A stretch of 64,000 bases of DNA from Achromobacter sp. UMC71. Its GTDB lineage: Bacteria; Pseudomonadota; Gammaproteobacteria; Burkholderiales; Burkholderiaceae_B. A model generated the notes under the pieces. That model had not been told where the DNA came from, did not search any database, and saw only the letters and a list, made by a program, of their open reading frames with translations. This document shows positions 1-8,785 of this stretch, in pieces (positions within the stretch are counted from its first letter, which is position 1; the number at the start of each line of letters is the position of its first letter). The stretch covers positions 1-64,000 of the forward strand of contig NZ_LZZT01000007.1 in assembly GCF_014170305.1 (NCBI RefSeq). The letters are read 5' to 3'. Both the position numbers and the translations under genes were made by a program.

Positions 1-381
1 GCAGCACACTGCCGAAGCCCCAAAAGGCCGCCCGCGCGGCCGGCCTGGGGCAAGCGACGCAAACTTCTCCCCCAGCCCCCGGCCTGACAACGCCCCAATT
101 CTCCGAATACGTAGCTCGTCACGGGTTGGGCGCTGGTGTGCGGGGCGTGTAGATGCGCCCGAGGGAATTCGAAGGGAGCCGAAGGCGGACGAGAATGACG
201 AAGGGGAAGTCCGGAGCGAAGGCTCCGGACCGCAATCGTAGCCCCGCGTACCCCACCCCACACCGCGCAGAGCGTCTCAAGAACCAAATCGTCCGCCACT
301 CGACCACCGTAAATCCCCAACAAAGCCCCCACCGGCTAATATCCCCCTAACCTCTATCACTCTTGCCGCGAAAGATAAAAA
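1..381. other. Non-coding stretch before the first gene
   Basis: I see no convincing gene here; the short open frames lack a Shine-Dalgarno sequence and protein-like composition. A GC-rich inverted repeat lies at 26-41 (GGCCGC-CCGC-GCGGCC). The motif GAAGG recurs four times between about 160 and 225. A perfect 9-bp hairpin sits at 209-230. The last bases lead into the first CoA-transferase gene. The stretch may be a dispersed structured repeat or a small RNA region, but nothing in the window proves either. Confidence 0.5.
209..230. repeat. Perfect 9-bp hairpin with GAAG loop
   Basis: GTCCGGAGC (209-217) is followed by GAAG and then GCTCCGGAC (222-230), an exact inverted repeat. No T-run follows on either strand, so it does not look like an intrinsic terminator. 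Its role is unknown. Confidence 0.6.
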
Positions 382-1611
382 ATGTCGCAACGTCCTGCTC
401 CTCTTACTGGTGTGCGTGTGTTGGATTTGACTCGTGTGTTGGCGGGTCCTTGGTGCACGCAGAACTTGGCCGATCTTGGGGCCGAGGTCATCAAGATCGA
501 ACGGCCCGGCGCGGGGGACGACACGCGCGCCTGGGGGCCGCCGTATCTCAAGGATGCAGCGGGTAACGACACCAGCGAGGCGGCTTACTACCTGTCGGCC
601 AATCGCAACAAGTTTTCGGTGGCGCTGGATATCGCCTCGCCGCGGGGCGCCGAACTGGTGCGGGAATTGGCGTTGCAGAGCGACATCCTGGTCGAGAACT
701 TCAAGGTCGGCGGGTTGGCCAAGTATGGTTTGGACTATGCCAGTCTCAAGGAACTCAATCCGCGCCTGATCTATTGCTCCATCACCGGGTTTGGCCAGAC
801 CGGCCCTTACGCCAGCCGTCCGGGCTATGACTTCATGATCCAGGGCATGGGCGGGCTCATGAGCATCACCGGCGAGCGCGATGACCTGCCGGGCGGCGGA
901 CCGCAGAAGGCCGGCGTGGCCGTGGCGGATCTGATGACCGGCATGTATTCCACTGTCGGCATCCTGGCGGCGCTGCACGAGCGCTCGGTCAGCGGGCTGG
1001 GGCAGCACATCGACATGGCGCTGCTCGATTGCCAGGTCGCCATGATGGCGAACCAGAACCTGAACTTCATGACTTCCGGCAAGGCGCCGCGGCGCGCGGG
1101 CAACGCGCACCAGAACCTGGTGCCGTACCAGGTCTTCGCGGCCAGCGACGGTCACCTGATCGTGGCCGTGGGCAACGACAGCCAGTTCCGCAACTATTGC
1201 GGCGCCATCGGCTTGCCCGAGCTGTCGGCCGATCCGCGTTTTTCCACCAATCCGCAGCGCGTGAAGAACCGCGAGGAACTGGTGCCGTTGCTGGCCGAGC
1301 GCATGGCCACCGGCGCGCGCGATTATTGGCTGGCGGCGCTGGAAGGCGTGGGCGTGCCGGCCGGGCCCATCAATACGCTGGACCAGGTCTACGAAGACCC
1401 GCAGGTGCTGGCGCGCGGCATGAAGCGCGAGCTGCCGCATCCGGCGGCGGGCACGGTGCCGATGGCGGCCAGCCCGCTGAAGTTTTCCGGCAGCCCGGTG
1501 CAATACCACCGCCCGCCGCCCATGCTGGGCGAACACACCGCGCAGGTGCTGGCGGAAAAGCTGGGGCTGTCGGCTGAAGAAATCCAGGCGCTGGCCCAGA
1601 GCCAGGCCTGA
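382..1611 (+). CDS. CaiB/BaiF (family III) CoA-transferase
   Basis: Transfers coenzyme A between an acyl-CoA donor and a carboxylic acid in the cytoplasm. The 409-residue length is normal for the family. The N-terminus (GVRVLDLTRVLAGP, residues 10-23) and the ADLGAEVIKIE segment (30-40) are typical CaiB/BaiF signatures. The family's catalytic aspartate should be D183 in VADLMTGMYS. The ATG at 382 has only a weak purine stretch (GAAAG) upstream, but it starts the conserved N-terminus exactly. A hydroxyacyl-CoA dehydrogenase follows 88 bases downstream on the same strand, so the pair may act in a beta-oxidation-like pathway. The substrate cannot be told from sequence. Confidence 0.92.
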   Translation: MSQRPAPLTGVRVLDLTRVLAGPWCTQNLADLGAEVIKIERPGAGDDTRAWGPPYLKDAAGNDTSEAAYYLSANRNKFSVALDIASPRGAELVRELALQSDILVENFKVGGLAKYGLDYASLKELNPRLIYCSITGFGQTGPYASRPGYDFMIQGMGGLMSITGERDDLPGGGPQKAGVAVADLMTGMYSTVGILAALHERSVSGLGQHIDMALLDCQVAMMANQNLNFMTSGKAPRRAGNAHQNLVPYQVFAASDGHLIVAVGNDSQFRNYCGAIGLPELSADPRFSTNPQRVKNREELVPLLAERMATGARDYWLAALEGVGVPAGPINTLDQVYEDPQVLARGMKRELPHPAAGTVPMAASPLKFSGSPVQYHRPPPMLGEHTAQVLAEKLGLSAEEIQALAQSQA

Positions 1612-1699
1612 CCCTCACCGCAGCGCGGCGCTGGCGGCCGCGCGGCAGCAAGCGCCGCGGCGCACGAACACTATTCCCAATACAGGCAGGAGAGAGTTG

Positions 1700-3226
1700 A
1701 TGATGGAGATTCAAACCATCGGCGTCGTGGGCGCCGGGGCCATGGGGCGGGGCATTGCCCAGATCGCGGCGCAGGCAGGCCTGCGGGTGCGCTTGTACGA
1801 CACCAGCGCCGATGCGGTGGCGGCGGCGCGCGAATCGCTGCGCCAGACCTGGGACAAGCTGGCCCAGAAGGGCAAGCTGACGGCCGCCCAGGCGCAGGCC
1901 GCGCTGGATCGCGTCGAATCCGCGACCGCGCTGACCGACATGTCGCAGTGCCAGCTGGTGGTGGAAGCCATCGTCGAGCGCCTGGACGTCAAGCGCGACC
2001 TGTTTGCCGCGCTGGAAGGCGTGGTGGCCGAGGATTGCATCCTGGCCTCGAACACGTCGTCGCTATCCATCACCGCCATTGCCGCCGCCTGCAAGCGGCC
2101 GCAGCGCGTGGCCGGCTACCACTTCTTCAACCCCGTGGCGCTGATGAAGGTGGTTGAAGTGATCGACGGCCTGCGCAGCGCGCCCGAGACGGGCGACGCG
2201 CTGGCCGAGCTGGCGCGCCGCATGGGCCATACGCCCGTGCGCGCCAAGGACATGCCCGGTTTCATCGTCAACCATGCGGGCCGCGGCATGAACACCGAGG
2301 GCCTGCGCGTGGCGCAGGAGTCGGTGGCCACTTTCGCGCAGGTGGACGCCATCATGCGCGAGCAGGCCGGTTTCCGCATGGGCCCGTTCGAACTGCTGGA
2401 CCTGACCGCGCTGGATGTCTCGCATCCCGTGATGGAATCCATCTACCGCCAGTTCTTCGACGAACCGCGTTTCCGTCCGTCGCCCATCACCACCGTGCGC
2501 CTGGCCGGCGGCCTGATCGGCCGTAAGGTCGGCGAGGGCTTCTACACCTATGTGGACGGCCAGAAGCAGGTGCCCGCCGAGCCGCCCGTGCCGGCCTTGC
2601 CGCAGGGCCTGAAGGTCTGGATCAGCCCCAAGCATCCCGAAGGCTATGCCCGCGCCACGGCGCTGCTGGAAAAGCTGGGCGCACCGCTGGTGTCGGGCGC
2701 TTCGCCCGCGTCTGACGCGCTGATCATCGTGACCCCGTTCGGCGAAGACGTGTCCACCACCGTGTCGGCGCAGGGCTTGGACGCCTCGCGCACCGTGGGT
2801 CTGGATACGCTGCAGGCGTTCGACAGCGCCCGCCGCCGCAGCATCATGGTGTCGCCGGCCACGCAGGACAAGTGGCGCGACGCCGCGCACGCGCTGCTGG
2901 CGGCCGATGGCGTGCCGGTGTCGGTGATCCAGGACTCGCCGGGCTTCGTGGCCCAGCGCATCGTGGCCATGATCGTCAACATCGCCGCCGACATCGCGCA
3001 GCAGCAGATCGCCACGCCCGAGGACATCGACCGCGCCGTGACGCTGGGCCTGGGCTACCCCGTGGGTCCGCTGGCGCTGGGCGATGCCTTGGGCGCCGAG
3101 CGTATTCTCGAGATCCTCAAGAGCATGCAGCGCGTTACCGGTGACCCGCGCTATCGGCCCAGCCTGTGGCTGCAACGCCGCGTGCAGCTGGGCATGTCGC
3201 TGTTGAAGTCGTCCGCCGCTGACTGA
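1700..3226 (+). CDS. 3-hydroxyacyl-CoA dehydrogenase, long form (PaaH-like)
   Basis: NAD-dependent oxidation of a 3-hydroxyacyl-CoA to the 3-ketoacyl-CoA. The 508 residues contain an N-terminal Rossmann domain with GAGAMG at 11-16 and the active-site region YHFFNPVALMKVVEV. A first C-terminal 3HCDH domain follows, then a Rossmann-like linker and a second 3HCDH domain near the C-terminus (DSPGFVAQRIVAMIVN). This duplicated architecture is that of PaaH/PaaC-type 3-hydroxyadipyl/3-hydroxybutyryl-CoA dehydrogenases. The codons TTG-ATG-ATG stand in tandem at 1697, 1700 and 1703. AGGAG at 1688-1692 is best spaced (7 nt) from the ATG at 1700, so that start was chosen. A strong terminator follows at 3251. 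Confidence 0.9.
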   Translation: MMEIQTIGVVGAGAMGRGIAQIAAQAGLRVRLYDTSADAVAAARESLRQTWDKLAQKGKLTAAQAQAALDRVESATALTDMSQCQLVVEAIVERLDVKRDLFAALEGVVAEDCILASNTSSLSITAIAAACKRPQRVAGYHFFNPVALMKVVEVIDGLRSAPETGDALAELARRMGHTPVRAKDMPGFIVNHAGRGMNTEGLRVAQESVATFAQVDAIMREQAGFRMGPFELLDLTALDVSHPVMESIYRQFFDEPRFRPSPITTVRLAGGLIGRKVGEGFYTYVDGQKQVPAEPPVPALPQGLKVWISPKHPEGYARATALLEKLGAPLVSGASPASDALIIVTPFGEDVSTTVSAQGLDASRTVGLDTLQAFDSARRRSIMVSPATQDKWRDAAHALLAADGVPVSVIQDSPGFVAQRIVAMIVNIAADIAQQQIATPEDIDRAVTLGLGYPVGPLALGDALGAERILEILKSMQRVTGDPRYRPSLWLQRRVQLGMSLLKSSAAD

Positions 3227-3250
3227 CGGCCGGCGCGTACCGCGCCATGT

Positions 3251-3282
3251 AAAAAGCCCTTCGAGCGATCGAAGGGCTTTTT
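3251..3282. terminator. Bidirectional intrinsic terminator
   Basis: AAAAAGCCCTTCGA (3251-3264), loop GCGA, TCGAAGGGCTTTTT (3269-3282) form a perfect 14-bp inverted repeat with A- and T-rich outer ends. It lies between the convergent dehydrogenase and cytochrome c genes and can terminate both. Confidence 0.93.
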
Positions 3283-3329
3283 GTTTGGGGCCACCGTGAG
3301 GCGTGGCCGCAGCATGGTGCGGGCCTGGC

Positions 3330-4148
3330 TTACTTGGCGGCGTCGACCATGTACTGCACGGCGGCGCGGATGTCGTCTTCCGAGGCCGTGGCGGCGCCAC
3401 CCTTGGGCGGCATCGGCGGCTTGCCTTGCATGGCGACCTTGACCATCGCATCCATGCCGGTCTTGATGTACGGGTCCCAGGCGGCCTTGTCGCCGAACTT
3501 GGGTGCGTTGGCCACGCCGGTGGCGTGACAGGCGAAACATACGCTCTTGTAGAGCTTTTCGCCGGCCGGGTTGACGGCGGCGGCAGCCGGCGCTGCGGCG
3601 GGCGTGGCGTCGGCTTCCTTCTTGGCGCCTTCTTCAGCCGGGGCGGCCGGTTCCGGCAGCGAGCCGCCGGACTTGTTGGCCATGTAGACCACGGCACGGG
3701 CCACTTCGAAGTCCGACAGCGTGGGGTTGCCGCCCTTGGCGGGCATGCCGCCCTTGCCGTGCAGGGCCACGTTCAGCATGGCGTCGAAACCGGACTTGAT
3801 GAAGGGCGCCCAGGCGGCGTTGTCGCCGATCTTGGGGGCGCCCGCCACGCCGGCGGTATGACAGGCCGTACAGACGGCGGTAAAGACTTGTTCGCCCGTC
3901 TTGAAGACCTTGGGGGCGTTGGCGTCGACCAGGGCAAAACCGGCGACCGGGGCAATGCGTTTGGTGACGGCTTCGTTGGACAGCGTGTCCGAGCCGGCGC
4001 CCACCTTGGTGCCTGACACCACCAGATTCACCAGTAGGATGATGATGGCGATGGGAATCACGAAAGACAGAACGATCGTGACGACCAGTTGCTTCGGAGT
4101 CTTGATGGGGGAGGAGTGCTCTTCTATGTGTTCCTGCTCGTTGCTCAT
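3330..4148 (-). CDS. Membrane-anchored dihaem cytochrome c (c5-like domains)
   Basis: Periplasmic electron carrier tethered to the inner membrane. One hydrophobic helix (about residues 21-46) is an uncleaved N-terminal anchor. Two haem-binding motifs follow, CTACH (93-97) and CFACH (204-208), each in a cytochrome c5-like domain. The domains are near-copies: both continue with GVA-x-APK-x-GD-x-AAW-x-P-x-IK-x-G-x-DAM and end in a Met-Pro-containing segment (GGMPAKGG; PPMPPKGG). They are joined by an Ala/Pro/Glu-rich linker (about 165-195). The ATG at 4148 is preferred over an upstream TTG because AGGA stands 8 nt before it. The partner oxidase or reductase is not in the window. Confidence 0.9.
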   Translation of the reverse strand: MSNEQEHIEEHSSPIKTPKQLVVTIVLSFVIPIAIIILLVNLVVSGTKVGAGSDTLSNEAVTKRIAPVAGFALVDANAPKVFKTGEQVFTAVCTACHTAGVAGAPKIGDNAAWAPFIKSGFDAMLNVALHGKGGMPAKGGNPTLSDFEVARAVVYMANKSGGSLPEPAAPAEEGAKKEADATPAAAPAAAAVNPAGEKLYKSVCFACHATGVANAPKFGDKAAWDPYIKTGMDAMVKVAMQGKPPMPPKGGAATASEDDIRAAVQYMVDAAK

Positions 4149-4332
4149 GACCAAATCCTGCTAACGGGTACCGGGGGCGCCTGGCGGCGGCAACAGAAAA
4201 TCAGTACTGCACAAAGGGCGGTAAAAGCAGACCGCCTTGCAAGCAAACGCTGGATTATATAACGGTGTCATGGACACGCGTCCAACCCCCGGACGGGGGT
4301 TTTCGCGCAGTTTGCCCGATGATTTGATCCAC

Positions 4333-4363
4333 TTCATGCACACTGCGCAAAACTAGGTACAAT
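4333..4363 (+). promoter_or_regulatory. Possible promoter of tRNA-Arg
   Basis: A TACAAT -10 element (4358-4363) lies 16 bases before the mature tRNA. The best -35 candidate is TTCATG (4333-4338) with a long 19-base spacer, so only the -10 box is convincing. Confidence 0.4.
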
Positions 4364-4379
4364 ACCGCCTCCTTGCGCT

Positions 4380-4454
4380 GCGCCCGTAGTTCAATGGATA
4401 GAATGAGAGTTTCCGAAGCTCTTGATACAGGTTCGATTCCTGTCGGGCGCGCCA
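4380..4454 (+). tRNA. tRNA-Arg, anticodon CCG
   Basis: A full cloverleaf can be drawn: acceptor GCGCCCG/CGGGCGC with discriminator G and encoded CCA (4452-4454). The D-arm is GTTC-AATGGATA-GAAT. The anticodon stem AGAGT/GCTCT encloses the loop TTCCGAA (anticodon CCG, reading CGG). The T-arm is ACAGG-TTCGATT-CCTGT. The 75-base length is normal. The downstream flank to 4695 shows no integrase gene or duplicated tRNA end, so nothing suggests use as an attachment site here. Confidence 0.97.
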
Positions 4455-4695
4455 GTCATTCATGTCGAGCAGGCCTTGAATACCCCACACCGCCCAGCGC
4501 GCTGCGGTATTCGCCAGATTCCTGTGCTCGCCGGTTTGAAGAAGACAGGTCTTGGCCCTTGGCCATCACGTCTTTTCAGCCATGTCTTCCCCCAAGCAAT
4601 TCAGCCTCTGCCAAAGCGGGGGATTTGTGCGTCCGTCGCCTACGCAGGCAAGCAGGTCATGCTTGCCCCCGGAAGCACCCGGACGGTTTGCCCAT
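4455..4695. other. Gene-free gap between tRNA-Arg and the antiporter gene
   Basis: This 241-base gap lies between the tRNA and the 3' end of the convergent antiporter gene. I see no coding potential, strong hairpin or T-run in it. Confidence 0.5.
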
Positions 4696-5880
4696 TCAGG
4701 GGTTGAACAATAGAAAACCATACAGGACGAACAGCGCCAGGTGCATGGCGCCCTGCATGACGGACGTGCGTTGCCCGTTGAAAGACAGCATGGACAGCAG
4801 CACCGTCAATCCCAGCAGTACCGTTTCCAGCGCCGAAATGCCCATGACGACCTGCTTGCCCGTCACCAGGCCGATCACGAGCACGGCGGGCACGGTCAGG
4901 CCGACCGTCGATACGAATGCGCCCTGGCAAAGGTTGATCGATCGCTGCATTTCATTGTTCAACGCGGCTTTGACCGCGGTCAGCGATTCAGGCGTGAAAA
5001 CGATAATGGCGATCAGCACGCCGCTGACGGCGACCGGCGCCCCGGCGGCGGCCACGCCATAATCAATGACGATGGCCAGATGATGCGCCAGCAGGACGAT
5101 GGGGATAATCATCGCAAGCAGCAACAGGCTGCTTCGCAGGATGGACGCCCTGTCGTTTGAACTGCCGGCATGATCAACCGCCTTGGTTTGCGCGGGTGCG
5201 TGTGCCACGGCCATCTGCCCCACGGGCGGTTGGATGAACAGCCGCTTTTCGCCGCGCATCTGCAGCAACAGGAACGCCGCATACAAGCCTGCCGTGATGG
5301 CGGTGATCGTCCACGCCTGCAGGTGCGAGAACTCGCCGGCACCCGACAGGTAATTGGGCAGGACCAGCGCCGTGCCCGTCAGCAGCACGATCATCGCCAG
5401 ATACGCGTTGGCGCCTTGGGCGTTGTATTCCTGCTCGCCATGCCTGAGGCCGCCCGCGATCAGGCAGAGCCCCATGACGAGATTCAGGATGATCATCATT
5501 ACCGCGAAAATAGAATCCCGGCCGATGGTGGGGAATTCCCCGGGGCCCAGCAGCATCGACGCGATCAGGATGACTTCGATCGAGACGATGGACAGTGTCA
5601 GGATGAGCGTGCCGTAGGGCTCGCCCAGCTTGTGCGCCAGCAGGTCTGCTTCATGGACCACGCCGAACGAGGCGGCGACGATGGTGAAGAACAGGACCGC
5701 GAAGCAGACCAGCGCGACCACGGGTGTCAGCGGTTGCGCGAGCCAGGTGCCGCCGTAAAGCGTGAAGGCGATCACGACCAGCCAGGCCCAGCCCAGTTTC
5801 AACCAGGTGGTCTTGGGGATGCGATTGGCGTGCGGGGGCGGCGTGGCGCCGGAGGAAGCGGGGGAGGTGGGGACGGGCAT
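4696..5880 (-). CDS. chaA: Calcium/sodium:proton antiporter, ChaA type
   Basis: Inner-membrane cation/proton exchanger of the CaCA superfamily. The 394 residues are mostly hydrophobic, with about eleven predicted helices. Both family repeats are present: GEPYGTLILTLSIVSIEVIL in the first half, and FTPESLTAVKAALNNEMQRS in the second. Their acidic residues are the expected ion ligands. A less hydrophobic segment near the middle (APAQTKAVDHAGSSNDR) separates the halves. An open frame continues 24 codons upstream, but the ATG at 5880 is preceded by GGAAAG at 7 nt and starts close to the first helix. The gene stands alone and diverges from an AraC regulator that could control it; no other evidence links them. 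Confidence 0.9.
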   Translation of the reverse strand: MPVPTSPASSGATPPPHANRIPKTTWLKLGWAWLVVIAFTLYGGTWLAQPLTPVVALVCFAVLFFTIVAASFGVVHEADLLAHKLGEPYGTLILTLSIVSIEVILIASMLLGPGEFPTIGRDSIFAVMMIILNLVMGLCLIAGGLRHGEQEYNAQGANAYLAMIVLLTGTALVLPNYLSGAGEFSHLQAWTITAITAGLYAAFLLLQMRGEKRLFIQPPVGQMAVAHAPAQTKAVDHAGSSNDRASILRSSLLLLAMIIPIVLLAHHLAIVIDYGVAAAGAPVAVSGVLIAIIVFTPESLTAVKAALNNEMQRSINLCQGAFVSTVGLTVPAVLVIGLVTGKQVVMGISALETVLLGLTVLLSMLSFNGQRTSVMQGAMHLALFVLYGFLLFNP

Positions 5881-6102
5881 CGCTGTTCTTTCCGTGAAAG
5901 AGGCAGGGTCGTCCCTATGAAAGATACGCCGCCAGGTCGTCCTGGCGGGCAAGTGCTAGATCGCTTGATGGCACCGATTCTAGCCGATCCGGAACGGTGG
6001 TGGCATGTCGGCCGCCAGCGCTGGCGGCACAGCATCGGATGGAGTGGTCATGGGATGTCGGTTATCCTGCGCCTGATTGCTCCCTCGGAAGAAGACCTCA
6101 TC

Positions 6103-7113
6103 ATGGCCGCCACGGATATCCTTATTTCCACGGACGCAGTCGAGCCCGCGCTTCGCAACGACTATTGGCGCGAGGTCACGCGGCCGTTCTGCGACACGAC
6201 GCCGATGGCTGGCGCGGCGACGCTGGAAGGCGCCATGCGGATCCGTACCGTAGCCGGGTTGACGCTGGGATCGACGTCATTCAACGCGCAGCGCTATACG
6301 CGCGACAAATGGACCATCGCGCGCAGTCCCCTGGATCACTACCTGGTGCATGTCCTGGCGGCCGGCTCGATCCGCGGCGATTTCGCCGGCCGTGGGGCAA
6401 AGGCCGCCCAGGGCGGAATCTGCATCATCGATCTGTCCCGGCCTTACACCTGCGAAGTGGACGCGGGGGTGCGGCTGGCGACGACGGTTCCCCGCGCGGG
6501 CATCGACAAGTTGCTGGGGGCCCGCGACATGCACGGCTTCGTGCTGGATCCCCGGCTGCCGATCACGCGGCTATTGGTGAACTACCTGCAAGGTCTGCAC
6601 GCCGTGTCGGCGGAGCTGTCGGCCAGCGAGGATGTGGCGGTGCAGGACGCGTTACTGACGCTGCTGTCGGCGGGGCTGGCCGGTACGGCGCCCGCCCAGG
6701 ACGAGCCCAAGTCGGTGCTGGGACGCGCGCTGCGCGCGCGCACCCTGGCCTTCATCGAGACGCATCTGGCCGACCCCAGGCTGGGGCCGGATCTGCTGAT
6801 GCAGCGCTTTTGCGTGTCGCGCGCCCACTTGTACCGGGCCTTCGCGGATCTGGGCGGCATCGCCCAGATGATCAAGACCCGGCGCCTGGACGCGGCGTTC
6901 ACTGCGTTGGCCGATCCGCGCAACGTGACGCGCCCGGTGGCGCGGATCGCAGCCGATTGCGGTCTTGCGGACACGGGCAAGTTCCGCAAGGCGTTCGTGG
7001 CGCGGTTCGGCATGACGCCGCAGGACGCCCGCGAGCGGGGGAGCCATGCCGCAGCGGCGCCTGACGACGCGGCGCCGCTATCGAGTCATTTTGCGGCCTA
7101 CGGGACGCGTTAG
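6103..7113 (+). CDS. AraC-family transcriptional regulator
   Basis: DNA-binding regulator of 336 residues. The N-terminal two thirds resemble the AraC-binding-like ligand domain, with the SRPYTCEVDAG region near the middle. The C-terminal part carries the AraC double helix-turn-helix: LLMQRFCVSRAHLYRAFADL, then IAADCGLADTGKFRKAFVARFGMTPQDAR. The reading frame is open far upstream (to 5170), but that part is antisense to the antiporter gene and is not protein-like. GGAAGAAG (6087-6094) lies 8 nt before the ATG at 6103, which fixes the start. It is divergent from chaA, and its stop overlaps the stop of the convergent outer-membrane gene by 4 bp. The effector is unknown. Confidence 0.88.
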   Translation: MAATDILISTDAVEPALRNDYWREVTRPFCDTTPMAGAATLEGAMRIRTVAGLTLGSTSFNAQRYTRDKWTIARSPLDHYLVHVLAAGSIRGDFAGRGAKAAQGGICIIDLSRPYTCEVDAGVRLATTVPRAGIDKLLGARDMHGFVLDPRLPITRLLVNYLQGLHAVSAELSASEDVAVQDALLTLLSAGLAGTAPAQDEPKSVLGRALRARTLAFIETHLADPRLGPDLLMQRFCVSRAHLYRAFADLGGIAQMIKTRRLDAAFTALADPRNVTRPVARIAADCGLADTGKFRKAFVARFGMTPQDARERGSHAAAAPDDAAPLSSHFAAYGTR

Positions 7114-7904
7114 AAGCGATACGCCAGGCCCATGATGGGCCCTTGCTGGATGACGTTGTAGACGAAGCCGTTGCGGTTGTAGTTGACGCCCACGGCGCGA
7201 TAGCCCAGCACGGCGGAAAAATCATTCTTGAACTGATAGCCGATGGCCGCCGTGGCATCCCAGTCCAGCCGGGCTTGTCCCGCGCCGACCACGCCCCATC
7301 CCGTGAAGAACCAGCTGTCATCGAACATATAGCGGCCGCGCAGGCCCGCCACGGCGTCGACCCAGGTCGCGCTGTCGCGTTGGCCTTTGCCGTCGAGCAG
7401 GCCGCCTTTCAGGTCGATCTTCGTGCTGGCATACCAGAGACGTCCGCCGCCGATGACATCAAGATGTCCCCGGTCGGATTCCAGCAGGGTGTAGCCGGCC
7501 CCCAGGAATCCGGAAAAGGATTTCGAGGTGATGTCGACTTCTTTGCTCAGGACGCCGAAATGGTTCTTGCCGCTGCCGGACAGGCGGCTGTACATGACAT
7601 CGCCCAACAGGCTGAAGCGATTGCGCCGCGCTTCGACGGCGGCCATGAACGCCAGATCCAGCTCGCTGAAGATCTTGTCGAAGCTGGAATTGATTTTGCT
7701 CGCGGGTTGGCCGAATTGTCCGACTTTGCCGCTGATGCCGGCCATCCACAGATAGGGGCTGGCGCTGACTTTCCAGGTGTCCGGCTCGGCCGCATTGTTT
7801 TTCAGCAGCGGGCTGATGGGCAGCGGATTGTCTTGTGCAAAGGCCGCGTTGCTGGCACCGGCCAGCAGGGCAAGTAGCGTCAGGGTGTTGGCGAAAGACC
7901 GCAT
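7110..7904 (-). CDS. Predicted outer-membrane beta-barrel protein
   Basis: 264 residues with a cleavable signal peptide (MRSFANTLTLLALLAGASNAAFAQ) and alternating hydrophobic/aromatic strands throughout. It ends in YRF, the terminal-phenylalanine signature recognised by the Bam machinery. Segments such as FLGAGYTLLESDRG and DAVAGLRGRYMF fit the OmpW/Omp-like small-barrel pattern, but I cannot name a family. The ATG at 7904 has GGAAAATC immediately upstream. A putative acid phosphatase gene ends 50 bases upstream on the same strand, so the two may be cotranscribed. The cargo or ligand is unknown. Confidence 0.75.
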   Translation of the reverse strand: MRSFANTLTLLALLAGASNAAFAQDNPLPISPLLKNNAAEPDTWKVSASPYLWMAGISGKVGQFGQPASKINSSFDKIFSELDLAFMAAVEARRNRFSLLGDVMYSRLSGSGKNHFGVLSKEVDITSKSFSGFLGAGYTLLESDRGHLDVIGGGRLWYASTKIDLKGGLLDGKGQRDSATWVDAVAGLRGRYMFDDSWFFTGWGVVGAGQARLDWDATAAIGYQFKNDFSAVLGYRAVGVNYNRNGFVYNVIQQGPIMGLAYRF

Positions 7905-7954
7905 GATTTTCCGATGAAGCAATTTCCGTGGACGCACCGATGCCCGGGGCGCGA

Positions 7955-8785
7955 TCACTGTCCCGACAGGACGGCGTTTTCCACGCCGCAGTTCGTTTTC
8001 GGCGCCGCGCCGTTGGCGCGGGCCGCCTGCACTTCCTTGCGCGCGGCGGCCATGTCGGCCAGGAATTCGGCGTTGCTATGCAGCGTCGCGACGGTGGCGG
8101 CGCCCATGGTGCGGCCAGCGTCGACATCGCTTTGCCAATGTGCGTTGCAGATGACGCGGCTCTGGCCGAATTCCAGGCCGCGCTTGAACAGGGCATCGGC
8201 CCGTTCGGGGTTCAGTTCGGCCAATACCAGCGCCCAGGCCCAGCCGGCGGCGGTGTGGCCCGACGGGTAGGAGCCGTCATTGCGCAGCAGCGGCTCTTGT
8301 TCGGCAAAGCAGGTGCCCTCGTTGTGGACAACGAAGGGACGCGTGCGGTTGTAGGTGTTCTTGACGCCGTAGGTGGACAAGCCGGCGTCGGTCAGCACCC
8401 GTTGCATCAGGACATACAGGCGCGGCGTGGTGGCTTCGCTGATGTCGATGCCCATGGCACACGAGAAATTGGCGGCCGGCTGCGGAAACTGCAGATCGGC
8501 GTCCAGCCGTGCCAGGCCCGACCGCGCCTTGCCGCGCAGCGCGATGGTGGCGGTACGGGCCTCTTCGTCGCGCGCGAGCGCCGCGCTGCCCTTGGCCGGC
8601 GGCGGGCCGAGCAATTCCAGGCTGTTGGGCAGGTCCTTGGGCGGGAGGTAGCCGGGCGCCAGCTGGAAGTGCGGGTCCGTGACCTTCGGGCCGGGCGCGC
8701 TGTTCTGCGCATGCACGATCGCGGGAGTCATGCCGATCAAGGCCAGGGCGAGAAGGGGGGCTGTCTTGAAGATGCTTGCGCGCAT
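7955..8785 (-). CDS. phoN: Class A non-specific acid phosphatase (PhoN/PhoC type)
   Basis: Periplasmic phosphomonoesterase of the PAP2 superfamily, 276 residues with a signal peptide ending at about VHAQ (residue 27). All three catalytic motifs are visible: K142-N-T-Y-N-R-T-R149-P150 (K-X6-RP), PSGH (174-177), and S209-R-V-I-C-N-A-H216-x-x-x-D220 (SR-X5-H-X3-D). Two invariant-looking cysteines (C109, C159) could form a disulfide. It lies directly upstream of the beta-barrel gene on the same strand. A PhoB-PhoR system exists at 52.4-54.5 kb, but I could not find a clear Pho box upstream, so phosphate control is not shown. Confidence 0.93.
   Translation of the reverse strand: MRASIFKTAPLLALALIGMTPAIVHAQNSAPGPKVTDPHFQLAPGYLPPKDLPNSLELLGPPPAKGSAALARDEEARTATIALRGKARSGLARLDADLQFPQPAANFSCAMGIDISEATTPRLYVLMQRVLTDAGLSTYGVKNTYNRTRPFVVHNEGTCFAEQEPLLRNDGSYPSGHTAAGWAWALVLAELNPERADALFKRGLEFGQSRVICNAHWQSDVDAGRTMGAATVATLHSNAEFLADMAAARKEVQAARANGAAPKTNCGVENAVLSGQ

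Noticed and set aside
277..1536. Long minus-strand open frame opposite the CoA-transferase
   Set aside because: Composition is Arg/His/Gln/Ala-rich without any family feature; it is the usual antisense shadow in high-GC DNA.
2063..3697. Minus-strand frame of 544 codons opposite the hydroxyacyl-CoA dehydrogenase and cytochrome genes
   Set aside because: It crosses the terminator and antisense of two well-supported genes, and its translation is low-complexity.
4455..4700. Integration site next to tRNA-Arg
   Set aside because: No integrase gene and no repeated tRNA 3' end in the flank.
5170..6102. Upstream extension of the AraC frame
   Set aside because: It is antisense to chaA; a good ribosome-binding site supports the start at 6103.
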